Assembly (NCBI GenBank): GCA_052161625.1
Contig: CP197412.1
Length of the DNA: 64,000 nt
DNA from: JBKCUI01 sp052161625
Lineage (GTDB): Bacteria > Planctomycetota > Planctomycetia > Pirellulales > Pirellulaceae
Reading direction: 5' to 3' (one strand)
Every line of letters starts with the position of its first letter. Position 1 is the stretch's first letter. The position numbers and the translations under genes were made by a program. Below are positions 1 to 9,006 of the stretch, in pieces. The notes beneath the pieces were generated by a model, which did not search any database, was not told the origin of the DNA, and worked only from the letters and a program-made list of their open reading frames with translations.

Positions 1-321
1 GGGAGCAGTTGGTTCCGCGGGGGCTTGAACTTGGCAGCTCAACTCGTGAAAAAGCCCGGCAAGATTGATGTTCAGGGGAATATGGTTCACGAGCTTTATA
101 GCGCAGGTAAACTGTCGGAAATCAGCGAGTATTGCCGCTGCGATGTCCTCGACACTTACTTCGTTTATCTCCGATCGCTATTGGTTATGGGGCGAATCAC
201 TTCGGAACGGGAGTCGCAATTGATCGAGCAAGTTCGAAGCATGCTTGAGGAACAGTCCGATTCCCATCCCGCCTATCAACTCTATTTGAGCCATTGGAGC
301 CGGCTCGAACAAACCACGTAA
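1..321 (+). CDS. PolB-like 3'-5' exonuclease, C-terminal part
   Basis: The reading frame is open from the first base, so the true start lies upstream of the window. The visible ~106 residues match the C-terminus of the predicted 3'-5' exonucleases related to the PolB exonuclease domain (DNA_pol_B_exo2, RNase H fold). Recognisable elements are a KKPGKIDVQGN loop, the YSAGKLSEISEYC helix and the DVLDTYFVYLRSL helix, which in the family carries the last acidic metal ligand (the Asp before VLDTY). Family proteins are roughly 230-260 residues, so slightly more than half is missing. The gene is convergent with the Usp gene, whose stop codon abuts this one. The assignment rests on remembered family motifs. 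Confidence 0.7.
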   Translation, partial: GSSWFRGGLNLAAQLVKKPGKIDVQGNMVHELYSAGKLSEISEYCRCDVLDTYFVYLRSLLVMGRITSERESQLIEQVRSMLEEQSDSHPAYQLYLSHWSRLEQTT

Positions 322-753
322 TCAAATTTTTAAAATGAGAACGGGGCACTTCGCTAATCGAACAATCCGCTCCGCAACGCTCCCCAGCAACAAACGGGTC
401 AAGCCGCTTCTTCCATGCGAAGGGACGATGATAAGTCCTGCTTCGATCTGCTCGGCACGGTCGGCGCAAACGGTTCCCGGATCCCCGATCATCACTTCTT
501 CGGTGATTCCCCCGTATCGCTTCTCCGCGAATTCTTTTTTGAGAAAGTCCATCGCCTGATCGATCCGCCGCTGATCATCGCTCCACTCGATCGGGATCCC
601 TTCGGGAGCAAGAGGCACAAAAATCGGGAGAACGTGCAATACATGGACTTGGGATCGATCCTCCACCAACTCCAACGCCTTGTCGATCGCGGCATGAGAA
701 GGTTCAGAGAAATCAAAAGGAACCAAAACCGGCTTGTTGATCGACCACGGCAT
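322..753 (-). CDS. universal stress protein (UspA family)
   Basis: This encodes a 143-residue single-domain Usp. The N-terminal strand VLVPFDFSEPSHAAIDKAL has the family's aspartate after the first beta strand, and the C-terminal GDPGTVCADRAEQIEAGLIIVPSHGRSGLTRLLLGSVAERIVRLAKCPVLI region contains the GxSGLxxLLLGSVAE nucleotide-binding loop typical of ATP-binding Usp proteins. The frame extends upstream to 816, but those residues do not look like Usp. The ATG at 753 begins directly before the first strand and has an AAGGG about 10 bases upstream, so it is the preferred start. The role is probably cytoplasmic stress tolerance; the ligand and trigger cannot be read from sequence. Confidence 0.9.
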   Translation of the reverse strand: MPWSINKPVLVPFDFSEPSHAAIDKALELVEDRSQVHVLHVLPIFVPLAPEGIPIEWSDDQRRIDQAMDFLKKEFAEKRYGGITEEVMIGDPGTVCADRAEQIEAGLIIVPSHGRSGLTRLLLGSVAERIVRLAKCPVLILKI

Positions 754-874
754 GATGAAAAGGCCCTTGAAGATGACAGAATGGGAAGACGAAGATCGTG
801 CCCAACAGATGCTCACATTCCTGGATTATACTGTCGTCGTGGCGTTTGTTGTAGCAAGCTTTCGAGGGGGCCGG

Positions 875-1693
875 ATGAGTCGCGATTCGTTTGAAGAGTG
901 GAAAGATCGCAAACCTGCAAGACGCATGGTCGAAGTCCCTGACGAAGTCCGCGCTGGCTTGTCGTTGGGGCGACTGGAGTCCAAGAACCTAGTGGAATGG
1001 CTCAGCGTTGATCGCGTTCGCCTGCTGCAACTTCTCATCGATGAGCTGTCGTTACCGATCACCGACCAAACAATTCAATGGATTCAAAATGATACCCAAG
1101 AATTGGCGGCGCTAAAAAAGAGTCAATGGATAGGAGCTTATCTGGCGACCGTTGTTCACGTCGGTGATGATGCTTGGAAATCGATGTCCCTTCACACCAG
1201 CGATGTCGTGCGCGAATGGGCTGCGTTGATCGTCGGGCACGCTCCACTGTCATTCCTAAAGAAATTGGCCTGGATCAAACTGTTTGCGGATGATGACAAC
1301 CCAGGGCTACGCGAGATTGCCTGGATATCCCTGCGCGGAGATGTTCTCCGGGATACCGAGGAATGTATCCGACGCATGGTTCCTTGGACCGGAAGCCGGA
1401 ATGAACGATTGCGACGCTTCGCCAGCGAACTCACTCGACCGCGAGGCGTTTGGACTTTTCACATCGAGCAACTCAAACGGAATCCCGAGTTGGCAATCCA
1501 GATCTTGGAGCCGTTGAAAGAGGACGATTCCAAATACGTCAAAGATTCGGTTGCGAACTGGCTGAATGACGCGAGCAAAACGAAGCCAGACTGGGTGGTC
1601 GAGATCACCGATCGCTGGAATCGCGAATCCGACTCTCCTCACACGCAATACATCATCCGACGGGCATTGCGAACACTGCGCGGCAAAGCCTGA
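875..1693 (+). CDS. DNA alkylation repair protein (AlkC/AlkD-like HEAT repeats)
   Basis: About 272 residues, rich in HEAT-like helical pairs. The C-terminal half reads PELAIQILEPLKEDDSKYV, then KDSVANWLNDASKTKPDWV and a final YIIRRALRTL. This is the diagnostic pattern of the AlkC/AlkD-like family (COG4335-type), whose members remove alkylated bases by wrapping DNA in HEAT repeats. The frame is open back to 734, but the ATG at 875 follows a strong GAGGGGG (864-870) and starts at a natural N-terminus (MSRDSFEEWKDR), so it is preferred. The upstream part overlaps the divergent Usp gene. The substrate is inferred; glycosylase activity is not certain because many AlkD-like proteins are uncharacterised. 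Confidence 0.8.
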   Translation: MSRDSFEEWKDRKPARRMVEVPDEVRAGLSLGRLESKNLVEWLSVDRVRLLQLLIDELSLPITDQTIQWIQNDTQELAALKKSQWIGAYLATVVHVGDDAWKSMSLHTSDVVREWAALIVGHAPLSFLKKLAWIKLFADDDNPGLREIAWISLRGDVLRDTEECIRRMVPWTGSRNERLRRFASELTRPRGVWTFHIEQLKRNPELAIQILEPLKEDDSKYVKDSVANWLNDASKTKPDWVVEITDRWNRESDSPHTQYIIRRALRTLRGKA

Positions 1694-1870
1694 CGCCAAT
1701 CTAATTTGCCGGACTCTTTCTCCCTTGGAATGTGCAGTATCCAAACTGCATGGCCCCTGCAGTTGCCCCTCTGCAGCGAGCGGGTGTCATGGATGATCTT
1801 GCAAATGTTCTTATGTGCGTAACTCTTGTGTAGGCAATCGGTTAGGAGATTTGCTTTTCCAGAGAGGACA

Positions 1871-1886
1871 CTTGGCACGGTTTGTG
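1871..1886 (+). promoter_or_regulatory. possible sigma-54-type promoter
   Basis: TTGGCACG followed four bases later by GTGTA resembles the -24/-12 consensus YTGGCACG-N4-TTGCW. The -24 half is perfect, but the -12 half matches only three of five positions and has GT in place of the critical GC. It lies about 75 bases before the likely start of the membrane-protein/pspA/kinase run. The position is suggestive because psp operons in proteobacteria are sigma-54 dependent, but the match is imperfect. Confidence 0.25.
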
Positions 1887-1959
1887 TATTAGGGAGACAT
1901 GGTGGACGCGAATGAAACGACGTCAACCTCCTTCCCCTACGAGCGCAAGGTTCTCTGTT

Positions 1960-4900
1960 ATGCAACATGCAACCCAACAAGAGGGCGACGAAAAGTCGAC
2001 GAGTCGCCCGCTTCTTGAGCAGTTCCTTCAAGCCTTCCTTCAAGAACGAAGCATCAAGTGGATGCTCTTGGTCGGCGCAGCAATTATCGTCGTTTGCTCC
2101 TTGAAACTAGTCGCCCAGCAATGGGAAGATTGGCATCTATCGATCAAGTTCTTTTCGATACTAGGCTACATCGCGACCATCTTTGGATTCGCCGAAGCGA
2201 GCAATCGATTGTTGGGCTTGAAAGCGACTTCTGCCACGTTGCGAGGTATCACGTTGTTTCTGTTGCCAATGAGCTTCCTCTCGCTCGGTTGGCTAAGCAA
2301 CCATCAGTCCATCACCCTTTGGGAATGGCTTCCGACGGTCGTCGTCGGTGTAGGCGTTGTCGCATATGTCTCGGACTCCATCCTCCGAGAATTTCTATCG
2401 GGTCGACAGCTTACCTATCAGATTTGCTTTGTTCTCCTCGGCGTTATCGGAAGCATCCCCGAGTCGTTCTACATACCTACTATTGGAATGGCCATTGCAA
2501 TCTGGCTCACGGGCACGATTGGAATCATCAAGATCAATCGACACATCTTCTGGCTCGGTGAGCAACATCGTGCACCGATGACCGCCTACCAATTTTTCCC
2601 AGTCGGCTTGATGGGAATTGAGATGTTACTTCTCTTCTCTTCTAAGTTGCGTTGGGTGGAATCGCAACATTGGTTCGGATTCGCCTGGGTCCTGTGCGCA
2701 ATTCCCGTCGCTGTCACCGCCCAATCTCTATTGCAAGTTCATCGTGTTCGGACTGGTGGGCTTTTGAAAACCTGGCCCGTCTCAGCAGGAGTGATGTTGG
2801 TGATCTGTCTGTTGATGGCCACTGGCGGTGTGTTCTTGTCAAGTAATCTTCTTCTTCAGCTTGGTCCGGATCTAAAGTTACTCGTTCCATCAAGTCTCTT
2901 GGCTGCAGCGATCTATTTTTGGGCTGCATACGAATCGAAACAACCCATCTTGACCTCGCTCGGACTTGGACTCGTCGTAATCGGTTACACCATAAGTCCT
3001 GTATGGTTTGCGGATCTGGCTCGAGGTGTAGCTTCCACCGCCGCTTCGGGATTGAACGAATCCAGGCTACCGATTGCCTTCTACGGATTGACCTGCCTCC
3101 CATTGATTCTCGGTTGGTCGACCCTCGCGTACGCCTTGAAATCAAAATCATTACGAGTTGCACAAGGTGACTGGCGCGTCTTTTATATGCCTCTCATTTG
3201 GGGCGCCAATCTCTTGGGGCTCGCCTTGCTCCTCTTCTCCGCTAGCAATACCAAGGCGATGTTCCTGATTCCTGCGTGTTACGTTGTCTACTACATCTTT
3301 CAAGCGACGATGTGGAATGATCGTCGATACATGGTTGGAACACTCTTTGCAATGAGTGCGGCGATCTACAGTGCTGTTCCGTTTGGAAATGCTATGTTCG
3401 GGTGGCAGATGGATTCGAGCATGTCGTTCGTTCTGCTGGGAGTTTGGTGCAACCTATTGTTTATTCTCCCAATGGAAGGTTTTCTTCAACGCTTCAGGCT
3501 TCCCGACGCAACCGCAAAACTTTGGCCGGTATGGAAAGGGAGATTGGCTCCTCTCGGGCAATTGTTCGCACTGATCTTACTAACCATCCTTTCCCTGACG
3601 TTGGCGACACATGCTCTCCGGGTTGGCGGGGCTGGCATGTCTAAACTCGATTGGATTTGGCTCGCTCTCGTGTTGATCGGGCATGCGTTGAATACAACCA
3701 TGACGCGCCGATATGTTTCGGGTGCAGCTCATTGCATCGCATGGACATTTGCCATTGCTCTTCTCTTCTCGAGAATCGCTCACGATACGAGTGATTGGAT
3801 GTGGCTAATCTCGGCGGTTTCGACGATCGGCTCCGGTGTGGGGTATTTGCTGACACGCAACTCCCAAATCGGCTTTGGTTGGAGCGAAATGATTCATCTC
3901 CACGAAACACGTCCAAATCGAAATCGCCCCGCTTTTGTCTCGGATGGCACTTTATGGGATGCGTTATGCGTCCCTGCCCGGGATTGGTTCTCAATCCTAT
4001 CCATGGCTTGCTGTGGAATGCATTTCGTCATGTTGTTGGATATCCATTGGAACCTTGATCGAAGTTTTCAATTGTCTCTGATTCTGACGATGGCTTGGTT
4101 GTTGGGCAGTATTGCGGTGCTTCGACTTCCACTCTCGGTAATCATCTTCACGTTGATGGCTCCGCTAGCTGTGTCCGGATTCGCACTTCACATGAACTGG
4201 ATTTCTACGAAAGAAGACGCGGTCCCACTCCTATGGGGGCTTGTTGTTGGTGCGTTGGTCTTGCCGATAAGTCTTTGGAATCGCCATGTCGAGGATGCGG
4301 AGCCCTGGGTGAAATGGTTGGAGCACACGGCGTCGGCTTGGTGCGTTTTGCTTCTCTTTCTTTGCTGCATCCCTGTTGTTCCGCTTTTGGCATGGGCTGG
4401 GTTGATCGCGTTGGTTGTCCTGTATGGAGTGAGGCAACCATCCCTTGGTTCCTCGTCGTTTGGGGCCGGGGCAGTAGCTTGCCACTACTACGCATTCATG
4501 CTGATGTGCCATGGCATGAGAGTGAATCCCTTTGAGATCCTTTTCGTTTCAGGTTGGGTGCAGAGTCGATCCTATGTCTCAATCGTTTTGAGCTTCTTTG
4601 TGTTCAGTTTGCTCGCCATTCAAACTCTATTGCCGCATCTTGATCGAAGATTCGCCCGTGGTTGGGAGGGAGGCCTGATGCTTCTTATCTTCAAGATGAC
4701 CTGGATCGCCTGCGTGAGCACCCGTGCCGATATCCAGTGGTGTTTGGTCGGAACGGCACTCTTGTTTTTGCTCAGCGGCGTTGAGATGGCCAAGGCGTAT
4801 TGGGCGAAGAATGAATCCCGTGTCTGGATTTGCCTTGGACTTTTGTTGGGAGCCATTCTTCTAGGCACCGCCAAGATCCCATTCGCGGAGTTTGCGGAGT

Positions 4901-5664
4901 ATATACCGATTGGGTGGACCTGTTTGGCAATCAGCCTCGCATGGTGTGCACAGCGATCTCTCACCAAGGACGATTGGAAGTTCATTGCTCACCCATTCCA
5001 GATTGTTGCGATGGGAATCGCATCGTGCTTGAGCGTCTGGTTCGTGATGACGCATCTGTTCGGTATTCACGAGCACGGGAAATCCGTTACCACCTTCTGT
5101 TTGTTTCTGGCCAGTTTTTATTCCGCGTTCGAAGCGTACGTTACCAAGTCCACATGGAGCTTTTGGGCGCTCCTGGTTTTACTCAACGCGGGCCTAACGT
5201 CGTGGACTCGGGCCATAGGGTGGAGCGATCTACAGTTTTATCTGGTCCCCCTCGGGTTCTCGATAGTTGCCATGGTGGAGTTGCTGAGAGCAAACCTGAC
5301 GAAATCGACGGCCTACAATCTGCGACTAACCGGCTCGCTCGTTGCTTTGGTCTCCCCTTTGGCTCAGATTGTTCAAGGCAGCTGGTGGCACTTGATCTCC
5401 CTCATGGTCCTGAGCGTGCTCGTGGTCCTGCTGGCGATTGGCCTGCGAATCAAAGTGCTGATGGCAACAGGTACTGCATTCCTAGCAGTCGACTTGGTCT
5501 CGATTCTTGTGCGGACAGCGATGGACAAACCGGGGGGACTGTGGATCGCGGGCCTCTCGATTGGAGTGGTTGTCATTGCACTGGGTGCTGTCTGTGAAAT
5601 CTATCGCGATCGAATTCGTACTCGAATTCGAGTGTTGTCGGATGAGTTGGCGACGTGGAATTGA
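1960..5664 (+). CDS. giant multi-pass membrane protein, unknown function
   Basis: A protein of about 1234 residues that is almost entirely hydrophobic, with more than 30 predicted membrane helices and no soluble domain of note. After a short polar N-terminus a segment FLQERSIKWMLLVGAAIIV leads into the first helix, a pattern I associate with large predicted membrane proteins of planctomycetes (DUF2157/DUF2339-like in style). Start choice: the frame is open from a TTG at 1882 and has an ATG at 1912, but the ATG at 1960 has an AAGG nine bases upstream and is preferred. It is followed 56 bases later by pspA and is probably its operon partner. No catalytic motif, transporter signature or repeat was recognised, so no function is proposed beyond a link to envelope stress by context. 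Confidence 0.75.
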   Translation: MQHATQQEGDEKSTSRPLLEQFLQAFLQERSIKWMLLVGAAIIVVCSLKLVAQQWEDWHLSIKFFSILGYIATIFGFAEASNRLLGLKATSATLRGITLFLLPMSFLSLGWLSNHQSITLWEWLPTVVVGVGVVAYVSDSILREFLSGRQLTYQICFVLLGVIGSIPESFYIPTIGMAIAIWLTGTIGIIKINRHIFWLGEQHRAPMTAYQFFPVGLMGIEMLLLFSSKLRWVESQHWFGFAWVLCAIPVAVTAQSLLQVHRVRTGGLLKTWPVSAGVMLVICLLMATGGVFLSSNLLLQLGPDLKLLVPSSLLAAAIYFWAAYESKQPILTSLGLGLVVIGYTISPVWFADLARGVASTAASGLNESRLPIAFYGLTCLPLILGWSTLAYALKSKSLRVAQGDWRVFYMPLIWGANLLGLALLLFSASNTKAMFLIPACYVVYYIFQATMWNDRRYMVGTLFAMSAAIYSAVPFGNAMFGWQMDSSMSFVLLGVWCNLLFILPMEGFLQRFRLPDATAKLWPVWKGRLAPLGQLFALILLTILSLTLATHALRVGGAGMSKLDWIWLALVLIGHALNTTMTRRYVSGAAHCIAWTFAIALLFSRIAHDTSDWMWLISAVSTIGSGVGYLLTRNSQIGFGWSEMIHLHETRPNRNRPAFVSDGTLWDALCVPARDWFSILSMACCGMHFVMLLDIHWNLDRSFQLSLILTMAWLLGSIAVLRLPLSVIIFTLMAPLAVSGFALHMNWISTKEDAVPLLWGLVVGALVLPISLWNRHVEDAEPWVKWLEHTASAWCVLLLFLCCIPVVPLLAWAGLIALVVLYGVRQPSLGSSSFGAGAVACHYYAFMLMCHGMRVNPFEILFVSGWVQSRSYVSIVLSFFVFSLLAIQTLLPHLDRRFARGWEGGLMLLIFKMTWIACVSTRADIQWCLVGTALLFLLSGVEMAKAYWAKNESRVWICLGLLLGAILLGTAKIPFAEFAEYIPIGWTCLAISLAWCAQRSLTKDDWKFIAHPFQIVAMGIASCLSVWFVMTHLFGIHEHGKSVTTFCLFLASFYSAFEAYVTKSTWSFWALLVLLNAGLTSWTRAIGWSDLQFYLVPLGFSIVAMVELLRANLTKSTAYNLRLTGSLVALVSPLAQIVQGSWWHLISLMVLSVLVVLLAIGLRIKVLMATGTAFLAVDLVSILVRTAMDKPGGLWIAGLSIGVVVIALGAVCEIYRDRIRTRIRVLSDELATWN

Positions 5665-5720
5665 ATTGGTTTCCATTCCTGTCTTTCCCTGGTTGTTGTT
5701 TCCTTTCAAGGAGAATGGTT

Positions 5721-6404
5721 ATGTCTTGGTTATCTCAATTTACATTGATCATGCGATCGAACGTCACGGCGTTAAAGGAGCAGATCGAGGATCCCGAAAA
5801 GGTCCTGCACCAATTGTTGATCGACATGCAGAACGAGCTGGATGTGGTTCGATCTAGTGTCGCCGATGCAGTGGCCGACGAAATTCTGATGCGAAAACGT
5901 ATCAACAAGGAAGCGGAAGAGGAGGCCAAATGGCAGGAACGAGCCACGCAGGCGATCAAGCGAGGAGATGAATCGGTGGCGCGAACCGCGCTCGAGCAAA
6001 GACTGTCTTGCACGCAAAGACTCGAGCAATACAAGACGGACCATAACAAACAGGTCGTCGAAGTCGAAAAGCTCAAGTCAGCCGTCCGAGATTTGGAAGA
6101 CAAGATTCGGCAGGCACAGCATAAAAAGACCCTGTTGGTTGCGAAACTGGCGCGGGCCAGGTCGACCAATAAGATTCAATCGGCGTTGGAACGAACGAAC
6201 AGCAAATCGGCATTCTCTCACTTCCAAAAGCTGGAAGATCGAATCGATCGACAGGAGGCCAAATTGGAGGCCCTTTCCGAGATGAGCGACGACGATGTTC
6301 CCAGCGATCTCGAGCAAGAGTTTGTACGGCACGAGCAAAAAGAACGTCTGGAAGCGGAACTCGAAGCTCTCAGAAAAATGACTTCTGCTGAAAGTTCCCA
6401 ATGA
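5721..6404 (+). CDS. pspA: PspA/IM30 family phage-shock protein
   Basis: 227 residues, nearly all long amphipathic helices and coiled coil. It begins with the PspA helix (MSWLSQFTLIMRSNVTALKE) followed by EDPEKVLHQLLIDMQNEL, the family signature, and then charged heptads up to the C-terminus. PspA/IM30 proteins are ESCRT-III-like and assemble on the inner membrane under envelope stress. The start at 5721 is fixed by AAGGAG at 5708-5713 with seven-base spacing; an ATG at 5715 lies too close to that site. The gene overlaps the next one by four bases (ATGA at 6401) and follows a giant membrane protein, so it likely belongs to a membrane-stress operon ending in a sensor kinase. Confidence 0.93.
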   Translation: MSWLSQFTLIMRSNVTALKEQIEDPEKVLHQLLIDMQNELDVVRSSVADAVADEILMRKRINKEAEEEAKWQERATQAIKRGDESVARTALEQRLSCTQRLEQYKTDHNKQVVEVEKLKSAVRDLEDKIRQAQHKKTLLVAKLARARSTNKIQSALERTNSKSAFSHFQKLEDRIDRQEAKLEALSEMSDDDVPSDLEQEFVRHEQKERLEAELEALRKMTSAESSQ

Positions 6405-6838
6405 TAAATGGGCTCATGAAGATAGTCCGAGAGTTGCTAAGCACTTGGTGGGGGCAGGATCGAATCCGCGTCTCCTCCCGCTCGCTGCTCTTGGGATCTT
6501 TACGCCCGGGGGATCATCTGATCTTTCGCGATCACCTTTACACGCTTTTGCGAGTTGAGGAATTGAGGGTTGAGGAATTAAGAAATGTTCGTGTCTTGCA
6601 TCTAGGAAATGAAGAGGGGCACCACGCCCGGCCCCTTTTCATTATCTTGGACGCATCGCTGAACGGTGAGCCGGTCTTCCGGCAATACTGGACTCAGCAA
6701 AGACCGACATATCAAGATACCTTGATTCTTCCGAGCGACGGCTTTCGTTCGATGCTCCAAGCACGCCCGGTTGGACTAGAATGGGAACTGTTGCTCGACG
6801 AGGATTGGATGATCCCTTTTCAAAATCTCTCTCTTTGA
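6401..6838 (+). CDS. hypothetical protein in the pspA operon
   Basis: A 145-residue soluble protein of unknown family. Its start codon overlaps the pspA stop (ATGA), and it ends 13 bases before the histidine kinase gene, so translational coupling is likely. An internal ATG at 6416 is an alternative start. The middle contains an exact five-residue duplication (RVEEL-RVEEL) encoded by two 15-bp repeats at 6554-6583, probably a recent slippage event. The profile (short beta-rich segments, GDHLIFRDHLYTLLRVEEL) is compatible with a small beta-barrel such as the DUF4178 type found beside PspA in other phyla, but the similarity is too weak to name it. Confidence 0.75.
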   Translation: MINGLMKIVRELLSTWWGQDRIRVSSRSLLLGSLRPGDHLIFRDHLYTLLRVEELRVEELRNVRVLHLGNEEGHHARPLFIILDASLNGEPVFRQYWTQQRPTYQDTLILPSDGFRSMLQARPVGLEWELLLDEDWMIPFQNLSL

Positions 6839-6851
6839 AAACGCCTACAAC

Positions 6852-8993
6852 ATGCTGGAACGGTTGGAATGGTTACTGGTAGGACTAGCTGGGCTCTTTG
6901 AGCTAGTGCTCCTCCTACTGCTTTGCCAACCCATCAACCGCAAGTACGCGGCTCCCTGGTTGAAGTGGCTCGTCGGTGGCGCGTTTCTTTTTCACCTGGG
7001 CTATTTCGGACGCTTGTTCTTTTTTCACGAGAAGACCGACTCGGCATTTGTCGGTGACCGCGGCGCGATGCTGATTCTATGTACAGGCCTGCTTATTATG
7101 CCGTCCGCGATGCTCCACGCTGCACTGCACCTGCGAACGAGTCTCCGCAATCCAATACCCAATATGTCACGCCACAGTCGATTGTACTGGGCGCTCTATT
7201 TTCCGCTTCTGCTACTGGTACCCGCGCTATTTCAGATTTTGACCGGCCCGCGCGGGAACTTCATGGAAAGCGTTCGGCCAATCCAACCCATTTACATCGG
7301 ATGGCTAGCTACCGCTAACGGGCTTTGTACGCTTATCTTCGCGTACATTGCCATCACGACCCCATTTTCGAACCGACGCTGGTTCTTTGTTTGGATTTCA
7401 TCTCTCCTCGTCTTATTCACGATGGCCGCCACGGCCTATGTTCTTCTCTCCGATCGCCCTGAATGGGAGTACCCGATTCGTATTGGTTTGGCGATCGCTC
7501 CGCTTCTGCCTTCGGTTGTCTTGGTTTGGTATGTGTTGACCAATCGACTACTTCCGGTAGTGTTCGAACAGACGACGGTTTATGGAGGCTTTTTAATAGC
7601 CGGGCTATTCGCACATCAATTGGTTGCACAACCTGTCGCCAATCGACTGCGTGGGATCATCAATGTTGATTTTGTGCTGCTCGAATTGGCCGTTTTGGTT
7701 CTATTAATCTACTGGATTCGTCCTTTTCGACGGCGAGCCAGCGAGTCTCTTCGGTTCTTGATGAGCCCAAAGGCATTCGAGGTGCGCGATGCCATTCGAG
7801 AGCTCGCACTCGAGGTAACGCAACAGACATCGCCCGATATCTCTGCACGTTGTGAATGGTTTGCCGAGCAACTGCGTCTCCGTTTTGAATTAACGTGGGT
7901 GCGCATCTTGTTTCTCGACACCAGTCAGCCGATAGAGAACTACCGAGAATATCGCGTACAGGACCCAGTCACTTCGCGAATTCGTATCTCGCCCTACAAG
8001 GTTTGGGTCCCTGAGAATGATCCCAACGCACTATTGCATCTCCTCCAAGCCCTAGTCGCTCGGACGATTCCTCTCGAACGGGGCTATACAAACAACCCGG
8101 TATTGGAAGAAGCGATGGATACGTTGGGATGCGACGCTGCTTTTCCGATGAACTATCAGTCCATTCGGGGAGCGATACTGTTCGGAAACGATAAAAGCTT
8201 CTTGCAGCTCGCTGACGAACAACTCACTTCGCTCCTCGTGTTGGTGGATCAATTTGCAGCGACCCTCCAAAACCTTGTCGATGAACGAATGCGTCGAACG
8301 ATGGAACGAGATCTTTTTCAGAAGGAAAAGCTTTCTACCCTGGGGATGATCTCTGGTACTCTCGCACACGAGCTTCGCAATCCTCTTTCCTCCATTCGCA
8401 CTATCGCATCGCTCGTCGCCGAAGAGACTCCATCCGGCAGCCCTCACCGGCGCGATGTCGAAATGATTGTTTCCGAGGTGGATCGCCTACATCTCACACT
8501 TCAACGGGTGCTGGACTATGCGCGACTCCCAGAGGAGACCAATTCACACTCAGAACCCGATCTCGTGATCTCGAAGATTGGATCGATACTCTCCTACTAT
8601 GCCATGCAACGCGGTGCCGTCTTGGAGTTTGAACTGGGGGCTTCGCAAGCTACGGTGGCGGGGAGCGAACAAACGCTGAACGAGATCTTTATGAATCTCG
8701 TGAAGAACGCCATCGAGGCTTGCTCGGAGCATCAGCATGCTAAGGTAAAGGTTGTTACAATGGCGAATGAGAAATCCTTCCACGCATCGGTGATCGATAA
8801 CGGAAAAGGCATTGCACCCGAAGACCAAGACTTCATCTTTGAAGCTTTCGTTACCTACAAAGAATCCGGTACCGGACTGGGGTTGTATATTGTCAAAGAA
8901 CGGATTCAGGAATTGGGTGGAACGATCTCCCTGGAATCGATTCCGGGACAAGGTGCAACGTTTACAGTCGTCTTACCGCGATCCTCTTTCTGA
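6852..8993 (+). CDS. membrane-bound sensor histidine kinase
   Basis: 713 residues. Residues 1-300 hold seven or more membrane helices like the 7TM sensory modules. A poorly conserved GAF-like region (about 320-480) precedes the kinase core. The H-box is HELRNPL with the phospho-acceptor at His506, followed by the N-box NEIFMNLVKNAIEAC, the G1 box VIDNGKGI and the G2 box GTGLGLYIVKERIQELGG; the order HisKA then HATPase_c is standard. No response regulator lies next to it, so its partner must be encoded elsewhere. As the last gene of the run starting with the giant membrane protein and pspA, it plausibly senses membrane state, but that is inference from context. Confidence 0.92.
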   Translation: MLERLEWLLVGLAGLFELVLLLLLCQPINRKYAAPWLKWLVGGAFLFHLGYFGRLFFFHEKTDSAFVGDRGAMLILCTGLLIMPSAMLHAALHLRTSLRNPIPNMSRHSRLYWALYFPLLLLVPALFQILTGPRGNFMESVRPIQPIYIGWLATANGLCTLIFAYIAITTPFSNRRWFFVWISSLLVLFTMAATAYVLLSDRPEWEYPIRIGLAIAPLLPSVVLVWYVLTNRLLPVVFEQTTVYGGFLIAGLFAHQLVAQPVANRLRGIINVDFVLLELAVLVLLIYWIRPFRRRASESLRFLMSPKAFEVRDAIRELALEVTQQTSPDISARCEWFAEQLRLRFELTWVRILFLDTSQPIENYREYRVQDPVTSRIRISPYKVWVPENDPNALLHLLQALVARTIPLERGYTNNPVLEEAMDTLGCDAAFPMNYQSIRGAILFGNDKSFLQLADEQLTSLLVLVDQFAATLQNLVDERMRRTMERDLFQKEKLSTLGMISGTLAHELRNPLSSIRTIASLVAEETPSGSPHRRDVEMIVSEVDRLHLTLQRVLDYARLPEETNSHSEPDLVISKIGSILSYYAMQRGAVLEFELGASQATVAGSEQTLNEIFMNLVKNAIEACSEHQHAKVKVVTMANEKSFHASVIDNGKGIAPEDQDFIFEAFVTYKESGTGLGLYIVKERIQELGGTISLESIPGQGATFTVVLPRSSF

Positions 8994-9006
8994 GGAATGT
9001 GCCGAT

